From assembly GCF_000955975.1 (NCBI RefSeq), contig NZ_JYJF01000137.1, forward strand, positions 1 through 16,593: DNA of 16,593 nucleotides. The letters run 5' to 3'. Below, one piece after another: positions 1 to 5,983 of the stretch. Numbering within the stretch: the first letter of the stretch is position 1; each line of letters starts with the position of its first letter. The notes beneath the pieces are model-generated. The model did no database searches, had not been told where the DNA came from, and was given only the letters and a program-made list of their open reading frames with translations. This stretch comes from Saccharothrix sp. ST-888 (GTDB lineage Bacteria; Actinomycetota; Actinomycetes; Streptomycetales; Streptomycetaceae). A program made the translations under genes and the position numbers.

Positions 1-1899
1 CGGGGTGCCCCCGACCGGTCCGGTCACCACCGGGCCGGCGCCGACCGGCCCGCCCACCGGACCACCGGTGGCACCGCCGCCGACCGAGCCGCCCACCGAA
101 CCGCCGCCGACCGGCCCGTAACCGCCGGGGGTCGTCACCGGAGGTACGGACCCGGCCGACGGATCCACCGAACGCCAGCCGCCCCCGCCGGAGGAGCCGC
201 CGGCCCCCGAGGGCCCGTCCCCGGAACCGTAGCCCGAGCCGGAGCCCGAGCCGGAGCCCGAGCCGGAGCCCGAGCCGGAGCCGTAGCCCCCGCCGGATCC
301 CGTGCCCGCACCCGAGCCGTAACCGCCCGTGCCGCTGTAGTCCGAACCCGTCTGCGGCGGTTCGAGGGCGACGGAGTCGGTCCGCACCGAGACCGGGCCG
401 GTCCGCACCGAAGTGTGGTGCACGGCGGGCGGGTTGTCGTAGTCGGAGGAGTCCGAGTAGGTCGAGTAGTCGGCGCCGCCCGTGCTCCCGCCGCCGTACC
501 CGTACGAGTCCTGGCGGTACCGGTACCCGCCGCCGCCCGAACCGGAGTGCCCCGACGATCCCGCATACGACGATCCACCGTACGAGGAACCGCCGTCCTC
601 GGAGCCGTCGCCGGAGCCGTAGCCGCCGGCCCCTGCCCCGACCTGGACTCCCGTACCCGAGGCGCCGGATCGCAGCCCGACGCCGGTCACCGCCGAGCGC
701 TCACTCAGGTCGGCGTCCACGCCGGTCCGCACATCGGTCGGCAGACCGGCGGTCTGCACCCCGGCCCGCACCCCGATCCGCCCGTCCGCACCCGGCACCT
801 GCCGCCCGTCCGGGCCGAGCACCACCGGACGGCCGTCGGTGCCGAGGACCGGCTTGCCGTCCGCGTCGAGGGCCACCGACAGCCCGCTACCGCCGAGTTC
901 GCCGTCGGCGGCGACCGTCACGGGGTTGCCCTGGGCGTCGGTGAGCGGCTTGCCGTTCACCCCGAGGGCCACGCCGACCAGCGGTTGGCCGTCCGCGCCG
1001 AGTACGGCCACCTTGCCGTCGGCGCCGACCACCGGCTTGCCGTCCGGGCCGACCGGGACGGTGACGCCCTCGACACCGGCCACCAGCTTGCCGTTCTGGT
1101 CCTGGAGCAGCGGGTGCCCGGCATCGTCCGTCAGCACCCTGCCGTCCGGGCCGACGGCTGCGCTCAGGGTCCGGACACCACCGACCGCGGCGGCCCCGGC
1201 AACCGTGCCGCCCAGCGCTCCGGTCAGCTGTCCCGCGCCGGTCTGGGCGCTCAGCTCGCGCACCTTGCCCGAACGGCCGTGCGCACCCGGCCCGTCCGTC
1301 TTCGCGAGGCGTTCCAGGGCGGTCACCGCGGGTTCCTTGAGCGCGCCCTCCAGGCCGTGCTTCATGGCGCGGCCCAGTTCCTCCAGCAGCTCGCCGATCT
1401 TGAGCTTGGCGGCCGCGATGTCGATCACCTCGCCGACCTCGGCGACGGCGGTGTCGACCACCTTGGTGACCGCGCCGACCAGCCCCCCGCCCTTCTCCGC
1501 CTTCGCCTTGGCCTCGGCGGCCTCGGCCGCCTTGAGCTTCTCGGCGAGTTCGGTGAGCTCGGCGACCAGCGCCGACTTGCAGGTGTCGGTGGCCTCGGCC
1601 GCGCCGTCGAAGGCCTTGGCCACCAGCTCGGCGGCGCTCTGCGCGTCGTCCAGGTAGCCGCGGCCACCGCCCGCGAAGCCGGTCCAGTGCTCGGCGAAGG
1701 CGTCCACCGCGGGTCCGGAGTTCTCCCCGGTGACGCGCTGTGCGGACTCCCCGCCCCGGCGGCTCAGCCGCTCGGCCTCGGTGCCGAACTCACGCCACAG
1801 CGCGGCGGCCCGGCGCAGGCCGTCCTCGTCGGCCTCGGGCCACTGGTGGCCGACCTTGGCCAGGACCGGGACCAGTTCCTCGGGCAACTTCCGGGACAC
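1..1899 (-). CDS. Large type VII secretion substrate-like protein with CpnT-like WXG100 N-terminus (C-terminus off window)
   Basis: An uninterrupted minus-strand frame of 633 codons starts at GTG (1899) behind an AAGGGGGG ribosome site and is still open at base 1. Residues 1-95 resemble the WXG100-type domain at the N-terminus of CpnT-like secreted toxins (LPEELVPVLAKVG, then QWPEADEDGLRRAA and a distal EHW). Residues about 100-200 are Ala/Lys/Glu-rich helix. Residues about 245-375 carry degenerate Asp-Gly-(Lys/Arg/Gln)-Pro-Val repeats. From about 410 the protein is Gly/Ser/Tyr-rich with a GSGS tract, and the last 35 visible residues are Val/Gly/Pro repeats. No signal peptide or membrane helix is visible. 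The gene follows a small WXG100-like gene by 131 bp, which fits an Esx-type partner plus substrate. Secretion is inferred from the N-terminal domain. Any toxin or surface function would lie in the missing C-terminus. Confidence 0.75.
   Translation of the reverse strand, partial: MSRKLPEELVPVLAKVGHQWPEADEDGLRRAAALWREFGTEAERLSRRGGESAQRVTGENSGPAVDAFAEHWTGFAGGGRGYLDDAQSAAELVAKAFDGAAEATDTCKSALVAELTELAEKLKAAEAAEAKAKAEKGGGLVGAVTKVVDTAVAEVGEVIDIAAAKLKIGELLEELGRAMKHGLEGALKEPAVTALERLAKTDGPGAHGRSGKVRELSAQTGAGQLTGALGGTVAGAAAVGGVRTLSAAVGPDGRVLTDDAGHPLLQDQNGKLVAGVEGVTVPVGPDGKPVVGADGKVAVLGADGQPLVGVALGVNGKPLTDAQGNPVTVAADGELGGSGLSVALDADGKPVLGTDGRPVVLGPDGRQVPGADGRIGVRAGVQTAGLPTDVRTGVDADLSERSAVTGVGLRSGASGTGVQVGAGAGGYGSGDGSEDGGSSYGGSSYAGSSGHSGSGGGGYRYRQDSYGYGGGSTGGADYSTYSDSSDYDNPPAVHHTSVRTGPVSVRTDSVALEPPQTGSDYSGTGGYGSGAGTGSGGGYGSGSGSGSGSGSGSGSGYGSGDGPSGAGGSSGGGGWRSVDPSAGSVPPVTTPGGYGPVGGGSVGGSVGGGATGGPVGGPVGAGPVVTGPVGGTP
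233..280 (-). repeat. Four tandem copies of a 12-bp unit encoding Gly-Ser
   Basis: The unit cccgagccggag repeats exactly four times on the + strand inside the large minus-strand gene, and partial copies flank it. Read on the minus strand it encodes a run of alternating Gly and Ser in the low-complexity C-terminal region. Such a tract is prone to slippage in whole 4-residue steps without changing the frame. Confidence 0.9.
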
Positions 1900-2016
1900 G
1901 TGGTCCCCCCTTCGCGTGCTACGGATTGAACGCCGTCACGGTTCGAACGCCGCGAGCGCCCCGTCCGCCCGGTCTGAGGCTCTGCCCGGCGTGCGGTGCG
2001 GCGTACGGCTCGGTCC

Positions 2017-2030
2017 GCCCCTCCCGGGGC
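2017..2030 (-). terminator. Small hairpin just after the WXG100-like stop codon
   Basis: GCCCC-TCCC-GGGGC forms a 5-bp stem directly next to the TGA of the small WXG100-like gene. A second inverted repeat, GGTCTGAG (1971-1978) and CTCAGACC (2030-2037), encloses it and includes the stop codon. There is no T-run. It could be an attenuator or mRNA-stabilising hairpin between the two genes rather than a full terminator. Confidence 0.3.
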
Positions 2031-2396
2031 TCAGACCGCCTGCGGACCCACTGCGGTTCCGCCGGCGCCCGGGTCCTGCCCGGCGAAGTCGGCGGCGACG
2101 TCCTGCTCGGTCCGGTCCGCCCGGTCCGCCATGGTGTGCAGCCCGGTGCCGATCCCGGCGAGCCGGTCGGCGAGACCGTTCAGCCCGGACAGCAGCTCGG
2201 GCTGCGCCTCGCCGTACTCCTTGCCGAAGCCGGAGCCCGGCTCGTCCTTGCCCCAGGGGGTGCCGAGCCCGGCCACGCCCTGCTCCAGGGCCAGCACGGC
2301 CCGGGCGAAGTCGTTCGAGAGCTGCTCGAACTCCCGTCCCTCGCCGTGCACTTCCCATGGATTGATGCGGAACTGGCCCGCTCCACCGGCCGCCAT
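2031..2396 (-). CDS. WXG100-like small protein, probable Esx-type secretion partner
   Basis: This 121-residue, mostly helical protein starts at ATG 2396. A GGGGGAG ribosome site 6 bases upstream favours it over the GTG two codons earlier (2402), which has no spacing to that site. It lacks cysteine, a signal peptide and membrane segments. The centre reads TPWGKDEPGSGFGKEYGEA and is followed by LSGLNGLADRLAGIG and a C-terminal helix. This matches the WXG100-like pattern of two helices joined by a W-G turn, although the exact WxG spacing is not kept. WXG100 proteins are secreted as helical-hairpin dimers by type VII (ESX) systems. I do not see a clear YxxxD/E secretion signal. It lies upstream of the large WXG100-domain gene on the same strand, which suggests a partner-substrate operon. 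No EccC or EccD machinery gene is in the window. Confidence 0.7.
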   Translation of the reverse strand: MAAGGAGQFRINPWEVHGEGREFEQLSNDFARAVLALEQGVAGLGTPWGKDEPGSGFGKEYGEAQPELLSGLNGLADRLAGIGTGLHTMADRADRTEQDVAADFAGQDPGAGGTAVGPQAV

Positions 2397-2468
2397 AGCC
2401 ACTCCCCCGTCCTGCCAGGTCCACCGAACCGTCTGCCGACCGCCCCGTACGTGCCCAGCGGCGCCGCC

Positions 2469-2474
2469 ATCCTA
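2469..2474 (-). promoter_or_regulatory. Candidate -10 element (TAGGAT) for the WXG100-like operon
   Basis: On the minus strand TAGGAT fits the streptomycete vegetative -10 consensus. It lies about 73 bases before the ATG at 2396, so a leader of about 65 nt is expected. No good -35 match is seen at 16-18 bp. Confidence 0.35.
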
Positions 2475-2525
2475 GGGCCCGGATCCGAACCCTCCGCAGC
2501 GCCTCTGGACGTTTCTCACCTCAAC

Positions 2526-2552
2526 TTCACACCCGGCCGGAGGCCATACCCT
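2526..2552 (+). promoter_or_regulatory. Candidate leaderless promoter of the YkgJ-like gene
   Basis: TTCACA (2526-2531, five of six matches to TTGACA) is followed after a short 15-bp spacer by TACCCT (2547-2552). The GTG start at 2559 comes exactly six bases after the -10, so transcription would begin at or near the start codon. A GGAGG at 2539-2543 is 15 bases from the start, too far for a normal ribosome site. Confidence 0.45.
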
Positions 2553-2558
2553 TGCTGA

Positions 2559-3455
2559 GTGGCAGCAGAGACTCCCAAGAGCACCAAGAAGACCAAGACC
2601 CCCAAGAGCAGCGACAAGAACGCCGGGTCCGGCGCCAAGTCCGCAACGCTCGTCGACCTCCCGATGCCGACCGTGGGCTCCGCGCCCGAGGTCTCGCTCG
2701 ACTTCCCGCGCGCCTGGATCGAGTTCGCCGACCCGGCCGACGACGAGCAGGTCTTCCGCTGTGACCTGACCTGGCTGACCTCCCGCTGGACCTGCATCTT
2801 CGGCAAGGGCTGCCAGGGCATCCGGGAGGGGCGGGGCGAGTCCGACGGCTGCTGCACGCTCGGCGCGCACTACTCGGACGAGGACGACGAGAAGCGGATC
2901 GCCGGGCACGCGGCCCGCCTCACCCCCGAGATGTGGCAGCTGTTCGAGCACGGCACCGACGCCAAGGGCCGGATCAAGCTCGACGGCGGCATCACCATGC
3001 TCGACGAGGACGGCGACCGCCAGACCCGCCGGGTGGACGGCGCCTGCATCTTCCTCAACCGCCCCGGGTTCCCCGGCGGTCACGGCTGCGCCCTGCACAC
3101 CCTGGCCCTCAAGGAGGGCAAGGAACCGCTGGAGACCAAGCCGGACGTCTGCTGGCAGCTGCCGGTCCGCCGCACCTACGACTGGATCGACCGGCCGGAC
3201 GACACCCGCTACCTCCAGGTCACCATCGGCGAGTACGACCGCCGCGGCTGGGGTCCGGGCGGCCACGACCTGCACTGGTGGTGCACCAGCAGCCCCGACG
3301 CCCACACCGGCTCCGACCCGGTCTACGTCAGCTACCGCCCGGAACTCACCGAACTGATGGGCCCGGCCGGCTACGCGGTCCTCGCCGAACTCTGCGAGCA
3401 GCGCATCGCCACCAAGGGCCACAAGAAGTTCGCCCCCCACCCGGCCGGCCAGTAA
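2559..3455 (+). CDS. Cysteine-rich YkgJ/DUF3109-like putative metal-binding protein
   Basis: The gene encodes 298 residues. GTG 2559 is the first possible start because an in-frame TGA precedes it directly. Residues 2-30 are Lys/Thr/Ser/Ala-rich and probably disordered. The core has C68, C79, C85 and the pair C98-C99, then GACIFLNR (C163), GHGCALH (C177), KPDVCW (C198), C242 and C279. The order CC, then CxFL, CxxH and KPxxCW resembles the YkgJ family of putative zinc/iron-chelating proteins, and FRCDL resembles DUF3109. Neither family has an established biochemical role, so the function is unknown. The gene is transcribed away from the WXG100-like pair and converges on nuoD2. It is probably transcribed alone. 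The family assignment is by motif pattern only. Confidence 0.75.
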   Translation: MAAETPKSTKKTKTPKSSDKNAGSGAKSATLVDLPMPTVGSAPEVSLDFPRAWIEFADPADDEQVFRCDLTWLTSRWTCIFGKGCQGIREGRGESDGCCTLGAHYSDEDDEKRIAGHAARLTPEMWQLFEHGTDAKGRIKLDGGITMLDEDGDRQTRRVDGACIFLNRPGFPGGHGCALHTLALKEGKEPLETKPDVCWQLPVRRTYDWIDRPDDTRYLQVTIGEYDRRGWGPGGHDLHWWCTSSPDAHTGSDPVYVSYRPELTELMGPAGYAVLAELCEQRIATKGHKKFAPHPAGQ

Positions 3456-3469
3456 CCCCCGCACCCCCT

Positions 3470-3667
3470 CCAGGGGCCTGGGCCTAGGGGCGCGGGGAAC
3501 TGCGCGAAACCGGAAGGTACGGGGCCGCGCTCGACCCCCGTGGAGCACGATGCACCGCCCCACCGGGGTAACCGGGTGCAACTGGCTCCGGGGGCCGATG
3601 GTGCGGCTTCGAGGTCTTCCGTTTCGCGCAGTTCCCCGCGCCCCTGAGTGGTCGGCCCAGGCCCTGG
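3470..3667. repeat. 198-bp imperfect palindrome, probable two-way terminator between convergent genes
   Basis: The inner arms, 3486-3516 (beginning AGGGGCGCGGGGAACTGCGC) and 3616-3645, are reverse complements over 30 positions with a single extra base. The outer arms, 3470-3484 (CCAGGGGCCTGGGCC) and 3654-3667, also pair with one bulged base. A smaller TGCACC...GGTGCA dyad and a CCCC-ACC-GGGG hairpin sit in the 99-bp middle. The element begins 14 bp after the YkgJ-like stop and ends 20 bp before the nuoD2 stop, so it would terminate both convergent transcripts. From memory, the AGGGGCGCGGGGAACTGCGC core is a very common intergenic repeat in streptomycete genomes. I could not check copy number. 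Confidence 0.85.
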
Positions 3668-3687
3668 AGGTGCAGCCCCTGGTGCAG

Positions 3688-4851
3688 CTACTTGTCGATG
3701 TCGCCGACCACGAAGAACATCGAGCCCAGGATCGCCACCATGTCCGCGACCAGCGTCCCGGGCAGCAGCTCGGTGAGCGCCTGGATGTTGTTGTAGGAGG
3801 CCGACCGCAGCTTGAGCCGCCACGGCGTCTTCTCGCCGCGCGAGACCAGGTAGTACCCGTTGATCCCGAGCGGGTTCTCGGTCCACGCGTACGTCGTCCC
3901 CTCGGGTGCCTTGAGCACCTTCGGCAGCCGCAGGTTGACCGGCCCGGGGGCCAGCCGCGCGAGCCGGTCGAGGCAGGCGTCGGCGAGGTCGAGGGAGTTG
4001 GCGGTCTGCTCCAGCAGGCACTCGAAGCGCGCCAGGCAGTCGCCCTCCTCCCGGGTGACCACGGTGAGCACGTCCTGCAGCTCGCCGTACGCGAGGTAGG
4101 GCTCGTCCCGCCGCAGGTCGAAGTCGACACCGCTGGCCCGTCCGATCGGGCCGCTGGCCCCGTACGCGTGCACGTGCTCGCGCGAGAGCACGCCGACCCC
4201 CGCCGTACGGCCCCGGAAGATCTCGTTGCCGAGCACCAGGTCCTCGAAGACCGGCAGCTGCGAGCGGACGGTGGCGACCGACGTACGCACCCGGGCGAGC
4301 CACCCGGCGGGCAGGTCCTCCTTCAGGCCGCCGACCCGGTTGAACATGTAGTGCATCCGGCCGCCGCTGGCCTCCTCCAGCACGTGCTGGAGCTCCTCGC
4401 GGCCGTGGAAGGCGTGGAAGACGGGGGTGATGCCGCCGAGTTCCAGGGGGTAGGAGCCGAGGAACATCAGGTGGTTGAGCACCCGGTTGAGCTCGGCGAG
4501 CAGGGTGCGGATCCACACCGCCCGCTCGGGGACCTCCATGCCGAGCATCCGCTCGACGGCGAGCACCACGCCCAGCTCGTTGGAGAAGGCGGAGAGCCAG
4601 TCGTGCCGGTTGGCCAGCATGATGATCTGGCGGTAGTCCCGGGCCTCGAAGAGTTTCTCCGCGCCCCGGTGCATGTAGCCGATGACCGGTTCGGCGGAGA
4701 CGATCCGCTCGCCGTCCAGCACCAGCTTCAGGCGGAGCACGCCGTGGGTGGACGGGTGCTGCGGGCCGATGTTGAGCACCATGTCGCTGGTGCCCAGCTC
4801 ACCCGTGAGCTCTTGCGCGCCTGCGCCGATGCCGACCGTGGTCTCCCTCAT
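3688..4851 (-). CDS. nuoD2: Orphan NADH-quinone oxidoreductase subunit D-like protein (NuoD2)
   Basis: This 387-residue protein belongs to the complex I 49-kDa/NuoD family, related to [NiFe]-hydrogenase large subunits. Hallmarks are NIGPQHPSTHGVLRLKL (27-43), GYMHRGAEKL (58-67), NRVLNHLMFLG (122-132), GRMHYMFNRVGG (164-175) and the C-terminus VAILGSMFFVVGDIDK. Length and ends match the full-length family. ATG 4851 gives the compact start MRETTVG. TTG 4857 is the alternative, and neither has a clear ribosome site, so coupling to the upstream methyltransferase (stop 10 bp before) is likely. No other nuo gene is adjacent, so this is a paralogue outside the usual 14-gene operon. Ungapped alignment to the bovine subunit keeps His59 (H36) and Arg85 (R62), but Tyr108 is Trp (W85) and Asp160 is Glu (E137). 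It may therefore not work as an ordinary quinone-reducing subunit. Confidence 0.9.
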   Translation of the reverse strand: MRETTVGIGAGAQELTGELGTSDMVLNIGPQHPSTHGVLRLKLVLDGERIVSAEPVIGYMHRGAEKLFEARDYRQIIMLANRHDWLSAFSNELGVVLAVERMLGMEVPERAVWIRTLLAELNRVLNHLMFLGSYPLELGGITPVFHAFHGREELQHVLEEASGGRMHYMFNRVGGLKEDLPAGWLARVRTSVATVRSQLPVFEDLVLGNEIFRGRTAGVGVLSREHVHAYGASGPIGRASGVDFDLRRDEPYLAYGELQDVLTVVTREEGDCLARFECLLEQTANSLDLADACLDRLARLAPGPVNLRLPKVLKAPEGTTYAWTENPLGINGYYLVSRGEKTPWRLKLRSASYNNIQALTELLPGTLVADMVAILGSMFFVVGDIDK

Positions 4852-4861
4852 GGACAAGAGG

Positions 4862-5878
4862 CTACAGAGTGCGCCACCCCGCCAGACCCGCCAGACCCGC
4901 CAGGCCGACCGGTTCCGGCATGCGGACGGTCTGCGCCAGCCAGCCGAAGCCGCCCAGTCCTGCGGGGTCGGTGAGCTCGGCGGCCTCCCCGGCGCCGCTC
5001 AGGGCCCGCAGGTACTCCGTCGGGTCGCTCGCGGCGAGCGCCAGCGGCGGGCGGGTGCCGCTGACGCCGAGTGCGCGCAGCGCGTCGCGCTGCGTCGTCC
5101 ACAGGCTGTGGAGACCGGGCACGGCCACCGCGTCCAGCGCCACGTGCGCGGTGATGTCGCAGGAGCCGTCGGGCACCGGCCGCACCTCGCGGCCCGCCCG
5201 GAAGCCGGTCAGCGTGCCGAACACCGGCCGCCCGGCCCGCAGGTGCGCGTAGTCCACGGCGACGGCCAGCCCGCTCGCCAGGCCGCCGACCGCCGCCGCC
5301 CAGGCCGCGTCGCGGGTACCGCCCAGCTCCACCCGCTCGCCCGGCTCCTCGGCCGGCCACCAGCGGGCCGCCCAGCGGGCGTCGGCCTCCGCCAGCGGTC
5401 CGCCGAGGCGCTCCGCGCCGTCCGGCGCGACCTCGACGTAGCGGAGCACGCCGTCCCCGTCCACCTCGGCGAGGTCCAGCGGCACGTTGTCCAGCCACTC
5501 GTTGGCGAACAGCAGACCGTGCACGCCCTGCGGCACGCGGTCCGTCCACACCACCGACTCCGGCAGCCCGGCGGGGCGGTCGGCGATCTCCACCGCGTAC
5601 GGGCGCAGCCGCTCCGCCAGTGCCGGCGGCACGGCCGCGAGCACCCCGGTGAGCAGCTCGCCGCGGCCGGCCCCGACGTCGACCAGGGCCACCTCCGCCG
5701 GATGGCGGAGGGCCTCGTCAACCTCCTGCAGCAGACGGGCGACCGCCTTGGCGTACCGGGGCGATGCGTGCACGGAGGTCCGGAAGTGCCCGGCCGGGCC
5801 TTCCGGCCTGCGGTAGAAGCCGCCATCCTCGCCGTAGAGGGCCTGTTCCATGGCGGGCCGCCACCGCATCCAACTCAT
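4862..5878 (-). CDS. MidA/NDUFAF7-family SAM-dependent methyltransferase
   Basis: From ATG 5878 the protein has 338 residues. It shows the MidA (COG1565/DUF185) pattern: GFYRRPEGPAGHFRTS (20-35) near the N-terminus, the SAM-binding loop VDVGAGRGE (66-74), an acidic residue after the next strand (E97) and the signature LFANEWLDNVP (123-133). Human NDUFAF7, of this family, dimethylates an arginine of the NuoD homologue NDUFS2. Here the gene sits directly upstream of nuoD2. GTG 5914 would add 12 residues, but a -10-like TAACGT seven bases before ATG 5878 favours the shorter form. The C-terminus ends in a GLAGLAGLAG tract encoded by a 9-bp tandem repeat near 4878-4904, probably variable in length. 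The family call is firm. The substrate is inferred from family and context. Confidence 0.8.
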   Translation of the reverse strand: MSWMRWRPAMEQALYGEDGGFYRRPEGPAGHFRTSVHASPRYAKAVARLLQEVDEALRHPAEVALVDVGAGRGELLTGVLAAVPPALAERLRPYAVEIADRPAGLPESVVWTDRVPQGVHGLLFANEWLDNVPLDLAEVDGDGVLRYVEVAPDGAERLGGPLAEADARWAARWWPAEEPGERVELGGTRDAAWAAAVGGLASGLAVAVDYAHLRAGRPVFGTLTGFRAGREVRPVPDGSCDITAHVALDAVAVPGLHSLWTTQRDALRALGVSGTRPPLALAASDPTEYLRALSGAGEAAELTDPAGLGGFGWLAQTVRMPEPVGLAGLAGLAGWRTL

Positions 5879-5885
5879 GCGGGGG

Positions 5886-5913
5886 ACGTTACCGCCGGTA
5901 GGGGACGTCTCCA
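5886..5913 (-). promoter_or_regulatory. Candidate leaderless promoter of the methyltransferase-nuoD2 unit
   Basis: Read on the minus strand, TGGAGA (5913-5908, four of six matches to TTGACA), a 16-bp spacer and TAACGT (5891-5886) precede ATG 5878 by seven bases. There is no ribosome site before this ATG. This arrangement suits a leaderless mRNA. Confidence 0.42.
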
Positions 5914-5922
5914 CCCTGCGGA

Positions 5923-5942
5923 GTAGGCAGGATCGCTCCTAC
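5923..5942. promoter_or_regulatory. Operator-like inverted repeat in the divergent intergenic region
   Basis: GTAGG (5923-5927), ten bases, then CCTAC (5938-5942) form a perfect 5-bp dyad between the methyltransferase and histidine kinase genes. It lies upstream of both candidate promoters. It could be a regulator site, perhaps for the adjacent response regulator, but the arms are short and chance occurrence is possible. Confidence 0.25.
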
Positions 5943-5949
5943 GGCGGAC

Positions 5950-5977
5950 CTGAGCAGGTGGACCGGCTGCCTAGGCT
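5950..5977 (+). promoter_or_regulatory. Candidate leaderless promoter of the two-component pair
   Basis: A weak -35 (CTGAGC, 5950-5955), a 16-bp spacer and TAGGCT (5972-5977) are followed six bases later by the GTG start at 5984. No ribosome site is present, so translation is probably leaderless. Confidence 0.45.
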
Positions 5978-5983
5978 TGAAAC

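Noticed and set aside
233..280. CRISPR-like short regular repeats
   Set aside because: The repeats are directly contiguous without spacers and lie in frame within a coding region, so they are a Gly-Ser tract.
415..1929. Long + strand open frames opposite the large minus-strand gene
   Set aside because: Their translations are Arg/Gly/His-rich with no motif or ribosome site. The minus-strand frame is open for 633 codons with a WXG100-like start and coherent repeats. These are high-GC antisense shadows.
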